Origin: Pseudomonas sp. IAC-BECa141
Lineage (GTDB): Bacteria > Pseudomonadota > Gammaproteobacteria > Pseudomonadales > Pseudomonadaceae
Direction of reading: 5' to 3'
DNA length: 64,000 nucleotides
NCBI RefSeq assembly: GCF_020544405.1
Contig: NZ_CP065410.1
Location: forward strand, 1,550,001-1,614,000
Shown: piece after piece, positions 17,524 through 26,642 of the stretch
Numbering within the stretch: position 1 is the stretch's first letter
How the letters are laid out: each line of letters begins with the position of its first letter
Notes under the pieces: generated by a model
What the model was told of the DNA's origin: nothing
What the model saw: the letters and a program-made list of their open reading frames with translations, nothing else
The model's database searches: none
Position numbers and translations under genes: made by a program

Positions 17524-18369
17524 TTAGCGGGTGCCGCGACGGCTCATGAACGCCAGGCGCTCAAGCAGTTGCACGTCCTGTTCGTTCTTTACCAGCGCAC
17601 CGGCCAGCGGCGGGATGGCTTTGGTCGGATCGCGCTCGCGCAGCACGGCTTCGCCGATGTTGTCGGCCATCAGCAGTTTCAGCCAGTCCACCAGCTCGGA
17701 GGTCGATGGCTTCTTCTTCAGGCCCGGCACCTTGCGCACGTCGAAGAACACGTCCAGCGCTTCGCTGACCAGATCCTTCTTGATGTCCGGGTAGTGAACA
17801 TCGACGATTTTCTGCAGGGTGGTGCGGTCGGGGAAGGCGATGTAGTGGAAGAAGCAGCGGCGCAGGAACGCGTCCGGCAGCTCTTTCTCGTTGTTGGAGG
17901 TAATGATGATGATCGGACGCTTCTTGGCTTTGATGGTCTCGTCGATCTCGTAAACGTAGAACTCCATCTTGTCGAGTTCTTGCAGCAGGTCGTTGGGGAA
18001 CTCGATGTCGGCCTTGTCGATTTCGTCGATCAGCAGAATGACGCGTTCTTCGGACTCGAACGCTTCCCAAAGCTTGCCCTTCTTCAGGTAGTTGCGCACG
18101 TCGTGGACTTTTTCATTGCCCAGTTGCGAGTCGCGCAGACGGCTGACCGCATCGTACTCGTACAGACCCTGATGGGCCTTGGTGGTGGATTTGATGTGCC
18201 AGGTGATCAGCTTGGCGCCGAACGATTCGGCCAGTTGCTCGGCGAGCATGGTCTTGCCGGTGCCCGGTTCGCCCTTGACCAGCAGCGGCCGCTCCAGGGT
18301 GATGGCGGCGTTGACCGCCAGCTTCAGGTCATCGGTGGCGACGTAGGCCTGGGTGCCTTCGAACTTCAT
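17524..18369 (-). CDS. MoxR-family AAA+ ATPase
   Basis: 281 residues. Walker A is GEPGTGKT (33-40), Walker B VILLIDEIDKAD, sensor-type NNEKELPDAFLRRCFFHYI. It should form hexamers and remodel protein partners with the VWA protein encoded 12 bases downstream. No signal peptide; cytosolic. The upstream gap to the DUF748 gene is about 176 bases with no marked motif. Confidence 0.9.
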   Translation of the reverse strand: MKFEGTQAYVATDDLKLAVNAAITLERPLLVKGEPGTGKTMLAEQLAESFGAKLITWHIKSTTKAHQGLYEYDAVSRLRDSQLGNEKVHDVRNYLKKGKLWEAFESEERVILLIDEIDKADIEFPNDLLQELDKMEFYVYEIDETIKAKKRPIIIITSNNEKELPDAFLRRCFFHYIAFPDRTTLQKIVDVHYPDIKKDLVSEALDVFFDVRKVPGLKKKPSTSELVDWLKLLMADNIGEAVLRERDPTKAIPPLAGALVKNEQDVQLLERLAFMSRRGTR

Positions 18370-18545
18370 CTGCTAATCCTCGAACGGTAACGCCGACCTG
18401 AGCGGGCAGGGCGGGGGCGAAATAATCGGATGCCCGACTATAACGCGCGGCCCGGTCAACTGTGAACGCAGACGGCTTATTCAGTCTCTGAATGGGGCGT
18501 CACATGTTGACTCGGTTTCAGCCGAGGGCCAGTTGAACAAGTGCG

Positions 18546-19622
18546 CTAACCCGCATCCGGCTTCGGCCGTTCATACCGCGCATTGAACGCCTGGATGAAT
18601 CCATTGCGCAAAATCTGCAAAAACGCTTCGAATGCGCTGATATCTTGCTGGTGCACGCTGCCGCTGAGTTCGACCCGGGTGGCGAACTGGTTCTTGCCCT
18701 GGTTTTTCAGCACGGTTTCGGTGCCACCGACCAGTGCTTCCCAGATTGAGCGGAAGATCCCCTTGTTCTTGTTCTCGACATCCTGCTGCCAGTTGAATAC
18801 GTCGACGTCGCGCAGCAGCGGTTTGATGTAGCCCTTGAGTTGGCCGTTGGTGGCGGCGGCTTCGATGACCACGTCGCCGTGGCCGGCGTTGAAGTCGAAT
18901 TTGCCGTAGGCCGAGGCGAAGTCGTTCATGCGCTTGAGTTCGATGTCCCGGGCCCGCAGGCGAAATTCGAAGTCTTCGAAGTTGCTCAACGGGTCGAAGG
19001 TGGCGCTGGTTTCCAGCGGCGCATGGCCCAACAGCAGGGCTTTGCCTTCGAAGCTAGCGTCACGCTTGCCTTCCTTGTCGACCACGTTGGTCAGGTTGTA
19101 AATGCTGGCGTCGACATTGGTCGCATTCATGTTTACCGGTGGTTTGGAGTTGAAGTTGCGAAAGCTGATACGGCCATCGTTGATCTGCACCTCGTCGAGG
19201 GTGATCGGCAGCAATTTGCTCAACTGCTCGCGCCAGTCGGTGCCTTGACCGGTCTGGGAGCTCTGCTTGTTGGCGCCGCCATCAACGAAGTTCACCTGAG
19301 GTTTGAAGAATTTCACCTGCGCCACGACAGCATGGTCATACCAAAGCGAGTGCCAACTGACAGACAGGTCGATAACCGGCGCATCGACGAATGGCACCGG
19401 TACCTTGCCGTCGGCCTTGACGATTTTCAGGCCATTGATCTTGTACGCGCCGCGCCAGAGCGCCAGGTCGACGTCGGTGATCTGGCCGCGGTAGTCGCCC
19501 ATGTTGGCCAGTTTGTCATTCAAGTAATCACGCACGAGGTAGGGCAGGGCGATGTGCAGGGCGACCAGTAATACAACGAGAGTGGCGAAAATCCACAATG
19601 GCCAACGGTAGCGACGCTTCAT
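18546..19622 (-). CDS. DUF748 / AsmA-like envelope protein
   Basis: 358 residues. One N-terminal membrane helix (WPLWIFATLVVLLVALHIAL) precedes a long periplasmic beta-rich part typical of DUF748, which is related to AsmA-like bridge proteins. ATG 19622 (MKRRYRWPLW) is chosen as it places the arginine-rich anchor at the N-terminus; an upstream in-frame start would overlap the cysK promoter region. Likely involved in envelope maintenance; exact role unknown. Confidence 0.78.
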   Translation of the reverse strand: MKRRYRWPLWIFATLVVLLVALHIALPYLVRDYLNDKLANMGDYRGQITDVDLALWRGAYKINGLKIVKADGKVPVPFVDAPVIDLSVSWHSLWYDHAVVAQVKFFKPQVNFVDGGANKQSSQTGQGTDWREQLSKLLPITLDEVQINDGRISFRNFNSKPPVNMNATNVDASIYNLTNVVDKEGKRDASFEGKALLLGHAPLETSATFDPLSNFEDFEFRLRARDIELKRMNDFASAYGKFDFNAGHGDVVIEAAATNGQLKGYIKPLLRDVDVFNWQQDVENKNKGIFRSIWEALVGGTETVLKNQGKNQFATRVELSGSVHQQDISAFEAFLQILRNGFIQAFNARYERPKPDAG

Positions 19623-19750
19623 GGCAGCAAATTCCGAACGGTGTAAAGCGATTGACTGCCGCTTGCCGCAGACGTTCGGCCCGACTGGACTGAGAAGGGC
19701 AACAGGCTTACCTTGGAGCGCTGAATTCAACGCTGCACAAGGACCCAGCC

Positions 19751-20725
19751 ATGAGCCGTATTTTTGCTGACAACGCCCATTCCATCGGTAACACGCCGCT
19801 GGTGCAGATCAACCGCATCGCGCCCCGTGGCGTGACCATTCTGGCCAAGATCGAAGGTCGCAACCCGGGCTACTCGGTCAAGTGCCGGATCGGCGCCAAC
19901 ATGATCTGGGACGCCGAAAGCAGCGGCAAACTCAAGCCGGGCATGACCATCGTCGAGCCGACCTCCGGCAATACCGGCATCGGTCTGGCTTTCGTGGCTG
20001 CCGCTCGTGGTTACAAATTGCTGCTGACCATGCCGGCCTCGATGAGCATCGAGCGACGCAAGGTGCTCAAGGCGCTGGGCGCCGAGCTGGTGTTGACCGA
20101 GCCCGCCAAGGGCATGAAGGGTGCCATCGAAAAGGCCGCGGAGATCGTTGCCAGCGATGCGGGCAAATATTTCATGCCGGCCCAGTTCGACAACCCGGCC
20201 AACCCGGCCATCCACGAAAAAACCACCGGCCCGGAAATCTGGAACGACACCGATGGCGCCGTTGATGTGCTGGTGGCGGGCGTCGGTACCGGCGGAACCA
20301 TTACTGGTGTGTCGCGGTATATCAAGAATACGGCGGGCAAACCGATTCTGTCGGTGGCAGTGGAACCGGTGTCTTCTCCGGTGATCACCCAGGCGCTGGC
20401 AGGCGAAGAAATCAAGCCGAGCCCACACAAGATTCAGGGCATCGGTGCCGGCTTTGTGCCGAAGAACCTTGATCTGTCGATGGTTGACCGGGTCGAGCTG
20501 GTGACCGATGAGGAGTCCAAGGCCATGGCCCTGCGCCTGATGCAGGAAGAGGGGATCCTGTGCGGGATTTCCTGCGGTGCGGCCATGTCGGTGGCGGTGC
20601 GCCTGGCGGAAACCCCGGAAATGCAGGGCAAGACCATTGTCGTGGTGCTGCCCGATTCCGGTGAACGCTATCTGTCGAGCATGTTGTTCAGTGATCTGTT
20701 CACCGATCAGGAAAACCAGCAGTAA
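19751..20725 (+). CDS. cysK: Cysteine synthase A (O-acetylserine sulfhydrylase)
   Basis: 324 residues. PLP enzyme making cysteine from O-acetylserine and sulfide. [15 protein letters not shown] contains the PLP lysine, EPTSGNTGI binds the substrate, and [16 protein letters not shown] is the phosphate loop. The close match to CysK along its whole length, including the N-terminal [19 protein letters not shown], favours CysK over CysM. AAGGA lies 7 bases before the ATG. Divergent from the DUF748 gene. Confidence 0.94.
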   Translation: MSRIFADNAHSIGNTPLVQINRIAPRGVTILAKIEGRNPGYSVKCRIGANMIWDAESSGKLKPGMTIVEPTSGNTGIGLAFVAAARGYKLLLTMPASMSIERRKVLKALGAELVLTEPAKGMKGAIEKAAEIVASDAGKYFMPAQFDNPANPAIHEKTTGPEIWNDTDGAVDVLVAGVGTGGTITGVSRYIKNTAGKPILSVAVEPVSSPVITQALAGEEIKPSPHKIQGIGAGFVPKNLDLSMVDRVELVTDEESKAMALRLMQEEGILCGISCGAAMSVAVRLAETPEMQGKTIVVVLPDSGERYLSSMLFSDLFTDQENQQ

Positions 20726-20766
20726 GTGGCGCGTTGATTCAGGTCAGCCAGGGTTCAGGATTGTTA

Positions 20767-20800
20767 TGTTAAGAAATGCTTTGTTGCGCAATTCTTAACA
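20767..20800. repeat. Inverted repeat downstream of cysK
   Basis: TGTTAAGAA (20767-20775) and TTCTTAACA (20792-20800) are perfect 9-base inverted arms 16 bases apart, in an A+T-rich patch between cysK and lpxO. No T-run follows, so it is not a classic terminator and could be an operator for the downstream gene. Confidence 0.6.
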
Positions 20801-20912
20801 CTGAATCTTGGGTCGGGCGGGTTTTTCCCGGAGCCGGTAGTGTTTATCATGGCCGGCCGCCATCTCGGGCAAATGACATGGCGTGGCGTTGTCTTATTTC
20901 AAGGAGTTGTTG

Positions 20913-21851
20913 ATGACCTTTTCGTTAGCCGCCAAGGTGTCGGTGTTGCTGCTGTTTGTGGGCAGCATCCTCTACGTGCATTTGCGCGGCAAGGCGCGTT
21001 TGCCGGTGCTGCGTCAGTTCGTCAACCATTCGGCGCTGTTCGCACCCTACAACGCCTTGATGTACCTGTTCTCGGGCGTGCCATCCAAACCGTATCTGGA
21101 TCGCAGCAAGTTTCCGGAACTGGACGTGTTGCGCGATAACTGGGAGACCATTCGCGACGAGGCCATGCACTTGTTCGACGAGGGCTATATTCGCGCCGCC
21201 GAGAAGAACAACGATGCCGGTTTTGGTTCGTTCTTCAAGAAGGGCTGGAAGCGTTTCTACCTCAAGTGGTACGACAAACCGCTGCCATCGGCCGAAACCC
21301 TGTGCCCGAAAACCGTGGCGCTGGTCAGTGCCATCCCCAACGTCAAAGGCGCGATGTTTGCGTTGTTGCCGGGGGGCAGTCATTTGAACCCGCACCGCGA
21401 TCCGTTCGCCGGTTCCCTGCGTTATCACCTGGGCCTGTCGACGCCGAACTCCGACGATTGCCGGATTTTTGTCGACGGTCAGGTCTACGCCTGGCGCGAC
21501 GGTGAAGACGTGATGTTCGACGAAACCTACGTGCACTGGGTCAAGAACGAAACCGAACAGACCCGGGTGATCCTGTTCTGCGACATCGAACGTCCGCTGA
21601 GCAATCGTCTCATGACCCGCATCAACCGCTTCATCAGCGCCTGGCTGGGCCGTGCCACGGCACCGCAGAACCTCGACGACGAGCGCGTCGGCGGGATCAA
21701 TCAGGCTTACGCGTGGAGCAAGAACTTCAGCGACAAGTTCAGCGGTAAGGTCAAACAGTGGAAACGCCGCAATCCAAAGGCCTACCGCGTGATGCGGCCG
21801 GTGCTGGCGGTGGTGGTGCTGACGTTGCTGGGGTATTGGCTGTTTGGTTGA
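20913..21851 (+). CDS. lpxO: LpxO-like lipid A / Asp-Asn beta-hydroxylase family dioxygenase
   Basis: 312 residues. An N-terminal membrane helix, a 2-oxoglutarate/Fe(II) dioxygenase core with SHLNPHRDPFAGSLRYHLGL (H-x-D ligands) and YVHWVKNETEQTRVILFCDI (distal His and the Arg that holds 2-oxoglutarate), and a C-terminal membrane helix (RPVLAVVVLTLLGYWLFG). This arrangement fits LpxO, which 2-hydroxylates a lipid A acyl chain at the inner membrane. ATG 20913 has AAGGAG 6 bases upstream. An intrinsic terminator follows. Confidence 0.85.
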   Translation: MTFSLAAKVSVLLLFVGSILYVHLRGKARLPVLRQFVNHSALFAPYNALMYLFSGVPSKPYLDRSKFPELDVLRDNWETIRDEAMHLFDEGYIRAAEKNNDAGFGSFFKKGWKRFYLKWYDKPLPSAETLCPKTVALVSAIPNVKGAMFALLPGGSHLNPHRDPFAGSLRYHLGLSTPNSDDCRIFVDGQVYAWRDGEDVMFDETYVHWVKNETEQTRVILFCDIERPLSNRLMTRINRFISAWLGRATAPQNLDDERVGGINQAYAWSKNFSDKFSGKVKQWKRRNPKAYRVMRPVLAVVVLTLLGYWLFG

Positions 21852-21870
21852 GGCTGGATTTGAAAACATG

Positions 21871-21897
21871 AAACCGCTCCTTGTGAGCGGTTTTTTA
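21871..21897 (+). terminator. Intrinsic terminator after lpxO
   Basis: ACCGCTC and GAGCGGT form a 7-bp stem around CTTGT, followed by six T residues. It can also work in the opposite direction because A residues precede the stem. Confidence 0.9.
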
Positions 21898-21908
21898 TTT
21901 TTTCTGAA

Positions 21909-22070
21909 TCAGGGACGGCCCGCCAGCAAGCTTGGTTCATCGATGGCTGTGCCGGTTGCAATGATCTGTAAGAGCCGCCTTTGACTGGCTGTCAGCCCCG
22001 TCAGATTAGAATCCTCCCTCAATGCATGCGCTTTTTTCTTTCTGGGGGACTTTTTTATTTCTTTGCGCAT
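21909..22070 (-). CDS. Small basic protein, second gene of an A+T-richer pair
   Basis: 53 residues from ATG 22070: MRKEIKKSPRKKKAHALRED, then NLTGLTASQRRLLQIIATG. AAGG lies about 7 bases before this ATG; a longer form from GTG 22109 would overlap the upstream gene by four bases. The N-terminus is very basic, the C-terminus a likely helix. Not recognised. Arrangement with the upstream gene suggests a two-gene unit. Confidence 0.45.
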   Translation of the reverse strand: MRKEIKKSPRKKKAHALREDSNLTGLTASQRRLLQIIATGTAIDEPSLLAGRP

Positions 22071-22105
22071 GTTCCCACCTTGGTTGATCAATATTTGAGC
22101 GTTTT

Positions 22106-22651
22106 TCACAATACTAGGCTCCCTACTGTTTTGACAAGACGGCCCTCGTTATCCAAACCAAAGCCGAGTTGTTCGTAAATTGGTATTGCTCCCTGGAATG
22201 GTTCTTGAACCTCGATCAAGCTGCCTCCAATGATGCGGGCGTATTGCTCTATAACCAGAACGGATAACGGTGCAACACGGTTCTTCAATGGATGAGTTTC
22301 TGTGGGTCGCCCCTCCAGTCGTACGATTCGAATGCGTTGCCGACTTTTATTCGGGTTGGCAAAGCAAAGTCCGCACAGTTCGGATTCAAACCAGATCGCG
22401 ATGTCGAGAGCGAGAGGTTCGCGCGATTTCCATCCAATGACTTCTTCCCATGAAAAATGCGGGCTCTTCCAACACTCGAAAGCACTCAGCGCCAACGAGT
22501 CGATGGGTTCGAAACGTATTTTCGAAAGGTCAAGTGTTGTGGGGCCAGCCATCTCCAGGTCAGTCTGGAGTTGAGTCGTGGCAAGACGGGCAAGCTTCCT
22601 GGCTTGCGATTTATACAACTGATACCGCAGATGATTGCGTTCCCTTGGCAT
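22106..22651 (-). CDS. Putative GNAT-like acetyltransferase, unrecognised
   Basis: 181 residues. The C-terminal VLVIEQYARIIGGSLIEVQEPFQ followed by AIPIYEQLGFGLDNEGRL resembles the last strands of GNAT acetyltransferases, where Y-E-x-L-G-F is common. The acetyl-CoA loop (Q/R-x-x-G-x-G/A) is not clear. Base composition is visibly more A+T-rich than neighbouring genes, suggesting acquisition. The start at 22651 lacks a good ribosome site. It leads the small gene at 21909-22070. Confidence 0.5.
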   Translation of the reverse strand: MPRERNHLRYQLYKSQARKLARLATTQLQTDLEMAGPTTLDLSKIRFEPIDSLALSAFECWKSPHFSWEEVIGWKSREPLALDIAIWFESELCGLCFANPNKSRQRIRIVRLEGRPTETHPLKNRVAPLSVLVIEQYARIIGGSLIEVQEPFQGAIPIYEQLGFGLDNEGRLVKTVGSLVL

Positions 22652-22793
22652 ATGATTTCGAGCATTCCATGTCTCCCCATCAGTGGGTGTAGCCGTTGCT
22701 CGACAGACTATTCAGCTCTCGTCCACCCGTCGCTGGAGGCCCTTTGCCCAAAACGTTGCAATCCATGTCGCGGGCTGGTTATAGTCGGCGCTC

Positions 22794-22811
22794 GTGAGTC
22801 GCACGACTCAC
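22794..22811. repeat. Tight perfect hairpin GTGAGTCG/CGACTCAC
   Basis: Arms GTGAGTCG (22794-22801) and CGACTCAC (22804-22811) with only CA between. It lies about 30 bases before a short reading frame (22842). Could be an operator or a leader structure. Confidence 0.7.
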
Positions 22812-22841
22812 TGTCCAACCCTCCAAAAAAGATCAGCCCAG

Positions 22842-23006
22842 ATGCCTGCATCCCCCATCAACGCGGTAGTCGATTCAGCGGTCAACGCTGGCGTCGTGCC
22901 GTGCGGGAATCAGCAGCCTGTGCAGATCAGTCATTACCCTCCACCTGTCAGTAGCACGCCGGTGTGCGCAGTCGTATCAGCGCCGGGCGTTGGTGTTTCG
23001 GGCTGA
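22842..23006 (+). CDS. Possible small protein, unrecognised
   Basis: 54 codons: MPASPINAVVDSAVNAGVVP, then Pro/Val-rich sequence ending APGVGVSG. G+C content at third codon positions is fairly high. No strong ribosome site. It follows the tight hairpin at 22794-22811 and occupies most of the 450-base gap before the DMT transporter. May be a genuine small Pseudomonas gene or chance. Confidence 0.3.
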   Translation: MPASPINAVVDSAVNAGVVPCGNQQPVQISHYPPPVSSTPVCAVVSAPGVGVSG

Positions 23007-23102
23007 TCGGCGTTTTCTGCTGACCCCTGTGCCCGCCTGAAAAAACCTACTGAATTTCAGCTTCGGCTGAGTTGGCTATTTGCCTGACTACAGGTGGTAT
23101 TC

Positions 23103-23966
23103 ATGTTTGTCCTTTCGAAAAAGTCCGCGCTCGCGGCCGCGTCCACGAGCCTGTTCGTTCTGCTGTGGAGCAGCGGGGCGATCTTCTCCAAATGGGGCCT
23201 GGCTCACGCTTCACCGTTTGCCTTTCTGCTGATGCGTTTTGTGATTGCGCTGTGCGGACTGGTGCTGTTGGTGCCGTTGCTCAAGTTGAAGTTGCCCAAG
23301 GGCGGCAAGCCGATGCTGTACGCGATGGCCACCGGCGTGGTGCTGTTGGGTGCCTATCAGATCTTCTATTTGCTGGCGCTGGACCTGAAGGTCACCCCCG
23401 GCGTGATGGCGACCATCATGGGCGTGCAGCCGATCCTAACGGTGGTGATCATGGAGCGGCAGCGCTCGGTGAGCCGGATGTTCGGTCTGGCACTGGGATT
23501 GGCCGGTCTGATCATGGTGGTTTATCAAGGCATCGGCCTGGCCGGCATGTCGCTGGCGGGGATGCTGTTCGGTCTGCTCGCGCTGGCAAGCATGACCTTC
23601 GGCTCGATCATGCAGAAACGCATCACCGACAATCCCCTCGGTACGCTGCCGGTGCAGTACCTGGCCGGTCTGCTGCTGTGCGGGATATTCGTGCCGTTCC
23701 AGCCATTTCACTTCGAGCACAGCGCCGGTTTCATCGTGCCGGTGTTGTGGATGGGACTGGTGGTGTCCGTGCTGGCGACGTTGCTGCTGTACCGGCTGAT
23801 CGCCCGGGGCAATCTGGTGAATGTCACCAGTCTGTTCTATCTGGTGCCGGCCGTGACGGCGGTGATGGATTACCTGATTTTCGGTAATCGCCTGGCCGCG
23901 TTAAGCGTACTGGGGATGCTGTTGATCATCGTCGGTCTGGTGTTCGTGTTCCGTAAATCGGCTTAA
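23103..23966 (+). CDS. EamA/DMT-family transporter
   Basis: 287 residues with about ten membrane helices in two EamA repeats (FVLLWSSGAIFSKWGLAHA in the first, IVPVLWMGLVVSVLATLLLY in the second). Such proteins export amino acids or metabolites across the inner membrane. ATG 23103 follows CAGGTGG at 5-base spacing; the GTG at 23094 would overlap that site. Convergent with another EamA gene across a shared terminator. Confidence 0.88.
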   Translation: MFVLSKKSALAAASTSLFVLLWSSGAIFSKWGLAHASPFAFLLMRFVIALCGLVLLVPLLKLKLPKGGKPMLYAMATGVVLLGAYQIFYLLALDLKVTPGVMATIMGVQPILTVVIMERQRSVSRMFGLALGLAGLIMVVYQGIGLAGMSLAGMLFGLLALASMTFGSIMQKRITDNPLGTLPVQYLAGLLLCGIFVPFQPFHFEHSAGFIVPVLWMGLVVSVLATLLLYRLIARGNLVNVTSLFYLVPAVTAVMDYLIFGNRLAALSVLGMLLIIVGLVFVFRKSA

Positions 23967-23980
23967 CCGCCACGCATGAA

Positions 23981-24010
23981 AAAGGCCCGGGAGGAAACTT
24001 CCGGGCCTTT
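23981..24010. terminator. Bidirectional intrinsic terminator
   Basis: AAAGGCCCGG and CCGGGCCTTT are perfect 10-base inverted arms around GAGGAAACTT. It lies between the convergent DMT genes ending at 23966 and 24024. Confidence 0.9.
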
Positions 24011-24023
24011 GTGCGTCTGCCAA

Positions 24024-24932
24024 TCAGCGGGTGGCGATTTCTGCCGACTTCACCGCCGCGGGTTTCAACACCAGCCACAGCGCAACCGCGATCAACACCC
24101 CGCCATACACGTGGGCCATCGACAGCGGTTCATCGAGAAACAGCGCCCCCCACAACACGCCGAACGGCGGAATCATGAAGGTCACGGTCATCGACTTCAC
24201 CGGCCCGATGGAACTCAGCAGGCGGAAGTAAATGATGTAGGCAAACGCCGTGCAGCCCAGACCCAGGCCCAGCAGCGACAGCCAGACATTCCAGCCACCC
24301 CAGCTCACCGGCGGCGCAGTGATGACGCTGTAACCGAACAGCGGCAACAGAAACAGGGTCGCACCGAGCATGCTGCCCAGCGCCGACAGACGACTGTCGA
24401 GCCCGCCGGCCTGATCCAGCCAGCGTCGGGCAAGGAACCCGGCGAAGCCATAGCAGGTCGTTGCGAGCAGGCAGGCCACCGCGCCCATCAGCAGGTGCAG
24501 ATCGAACGCGACCGGGCCGGCGCGGGTCAGCACGCCCACCCCGAGCAGACCGAGGAACACGCCGGCGAGTTTGGCCAGCGTGAGTTTTTCACTGAAGAAC
24601 AATCCGCCGATCAACACCCCCATCAATGGCGTGGTGGCGTTGAAGATCGCCGAATACCCGGCGGGCAGAACCTGAGCGGCGACGGAGTACATGGTTGCCG
24701 GGAGGCCCGAGTTGATAACACCCAGCAGCATCACGGTCTTGAGTTTGCCTTTGAAATCCCAGCTGATGCGCATCAGACCGAGGATCACCAGCAGGCCGAC
24801 GGCGGCAATCGAAACGCGGAAGAATCCGGTCGGAACCGTACCGATCGCGGGAGCGATGATGCGCATGAACAGGAAGCTTGCGCCCCAGATGGCAGCCAGC
24901 GACAACATGCGGAAAATATCGACAGGGCTCAC
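24024..24932 (-). CDS. EamA/DMT-family transporter
   Basis: 302 residues, ten predicted helices (AAIWGASFLFMRIIAP; GYSAIFNATTPLMGVLIGGL; MIPPFGVLWGALFLDEPLS). The conserved E/P-rich end of each EamA repeat is present. GTG 24932 is chosen because GGAG stands 7 bases upstream; an earlier frame start (24989) is less likely. Substrate unknown. It is not closely similar to the neighbouring DMT gene. Confidence 0.87.
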   Translation of the reverse strand: MSPVDIFRMLSLAAIWGASFLFMRIIAPAIGTVPTGFFRVSIAAVGLLVILGLMRISWDFKGKLKTVMLLGVINSGLPATMYSVAAQVLPAGYSAIFNATTPLMGVLIGGLFFSEKLTLAKLAGVFLGLLGVGVLTRAGPVAFDLHLLMGAVACLLATTCYGFAGFLARRWLDQAGGLDSRLSALGSMLGATLFLLPLFGYSVITAPPVSWGGWNVWLSLLGLGLGCTAFAYIIYFRLLSSIGPVKSMTVTFMIPPFGVLWGALFLDEPLSMAHVYGGVLIAVALWLVLKPAAVKSAEIATR

Positions 24933-25016
24933 GGGCCACTCCTTCCTTGATCGGGACGAGAGTGTTGCCGAGGGCCCCGGCGATGGCAACCGTTAATCAG
25001 GCATTTAATGTTCTGA

Positions 25017-26642
25017 TCAGATCACGAAACGCGTCACTAGGCCGTTGAGGTCGACGGCCAGCCGCGACAGTTCCTGACTGGCGGCAGACGTCTGGGTTGC
25101 TCCGGCAGCGGTCTGGGTCGACAGATCGCGGATGGTCACCAGGTTCTCGTCGACTTCCCGGGCCACCAGCGCCTGTTGCTCGGCGGCGCTGGCGATGACC
25201 AGATTGCGCTGGTTGATCTGCGAGATCGACGCGGTGATTTTCTCCAGTGCATGGCCGGCGCTGTTGGCACGGCGCAGGGTTTGGCTGGCCTGCTCGGCGC
25301 TGTTTTGCAATGCATCGACGGTGGCTCCGGTGCCTTGCTGGATGCTGCTGATCATCAGCTCGATTTCTTCGGTGGAGTTCTGCGTGCGCTGGGCCAGCGA
25401 GCGAACCTCGTCGGCGACTACCGCAAACCCGCGTCCGGCCTCACCGGCCCGCGCCGCTTCAATGGCGGCGTTCAGGGCCAACAGATTGGTCTGCCCGGCG
25501 ATGCCGCGAATCACCTCCAGAACCTTACTGATGTCCTGGGCCTGAGTCGCAAGGCCCTCGGCCTGTTCGGAGGCGCCGAGCACGGCGCTGACCAGTTCCT
25601 GAATCGAACTGATGGTCTCACTGACCTGCACATGCCCGTGCTTGCTGTCCTCGTTCGAGGCTTCGGACGCCTCGGCGCTGGACACCGCATTGGCGGCCAC
25701 TTCATCGACCGCCGTGCTCATTTCAGTGACCGCCGTGGCGGCTTGCTCGATCTGGTCGTTCTGCTGTTGCAGGCCGCGGGTGCTCTGTTCCATCACCGAA
25801 CTCATTTCCTCGGCGGCGGAGGCCAGTTGTTGGGCCGACTCGCTGATGCCGCGAATGGTCGAGCGCAGATTGCCCTGCATTTCGGCCAGCGCCGTGAGCA
25901 ACTGCGCCGCTTCGTCCCGGCCGTCGCTGTCGATGCGACCGCTGAGGTCTCCCGAAGCAATTCGCCGTGCCACGTTCAGCGCCTGATTGATCGGCGCGGT
26001 GATGCTGCGTGTCAGCAGCCAGGCCAGCAGTAACGTGGCAATCAGGGCGATGACGATGATCGTGGCGACAATCCACAGCGCCTGCTGATACATCGCCGCT
26101 GCGGACTTGGCCGCGGCATCCGCGCCCTGCTGATTGAGGGTGATCATCTGCTCCAGGGTTTTGTCGAGCACCGTGCCCTGCGGCGCCAGTTCATTGTTCA
26201 GGCGCGTGTAGGCCTGTTCGTTCTGTCCGGCGTCGATCTGTTTGATGATCTGGTCGAGGATGCTCAAGTACTTGGCCGTATCGGCGCTCAGACCTTCCAG
26301 CATCGTCTGTTCCTGATCGCTGGTGATCAGGGCTTTGTGGTCGTCGAGGCGCTTGAGCAGTTCCTGGCGTTGCACGGTAAGCAGGCCCTTGCTGCGTTCG
26401 CGAACGGCCGCCTGAGTGCTGGTGATCAGGCGCAGGGATTCGAGACGGATGCTGGCGATGTTAGCCGCTGTGTCATGGATGCTTTCGATGCTGGGCATCC
26501 ACGACTCCTCGATCACCGCCGCGCTCTCGCGCAGGGTTTTCATCTGGCCCAGCCCGAACAGGCCGACCACCACCAGCAGACTGGCCAGAACGGCAAAACA
26601 CAAACTGGCGCGCAAACCGATACGCAGATTCCGGATAGACAT
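25017..26642 (-). CDS. Methyl-accepting chemotaxis protein (4HB sensor)
   Basis: 541 residues. Membrane helix 1 ([20 protein letters not shown]), a periplasmic four-helix-bundle sensor (about 35-185), membrane helix 2 ([20 protein letters not shown]), HAMP ([20 protein letters not shown]), then a signalling domain with the hairpin tip [23 protein letters not shown] (written only to show the family motif core [16 protein letters not shown]). ATG 26642 has AAGGAG 8 bases upstream. Ligand unknown; it signals through CheA/CheW. Confidence 0.93.
   Translation of the reverse strand: MSIRNLRIGLRASLCFAVLASLLVVVGLFGLGQMKTLRESAAVIEESWMPSIESIHDTAANIASIRLESLRLITSTQAAVRERSKGLLTVQRQELLKRLDDHKALITSDQEQTMLEGLSADTAKYLSILDQIIKQIDAGQNEQAYTRLNNELAPQGTVLDKTLEQMITLNQQGADAAAKSAAAMYQQALWIVATIIVIALIATLLLAWLLTRSITAPINQALNVARRIASGDLSGRIDSDGRDEAAQLLTALAEMQGNLRSTIRGISESAQQLASAAEEMSSVMEQSTRGLQQQNDQIEQAATAVTEMSTAVDEVAANAVSSAEASEASNEDSKHGHVQVSETISSIQELVSAVLGASEQAEGLATQAQDISKVLEVIRGIAGQTNLLALNAAIEAARAGEAGRGFAVVADEVRSLAQRTQNSTEEIELMISSIQQGTGATVDALQNSAEQASQTLRRANSAGHALEKITASISQINQRNLVIASAAEQQALVAREVDENLVTIRDLSTQTAAGATQTSAASQELSRLAVDLNGLVTRFVI

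Noticed and set aside
16108..18390. A 760-codon plus-strand frame opposite the MoxR and VWA genes
   Set aside because: Both minus-strand genes are clear families; the plus frame begins inside pxpC and shows only shadow composition.
19751..20725. Calling this gene cysM
   Set aside because: The N-terminus, the [15 protein letters not shown] segment and the length match CysK closely.
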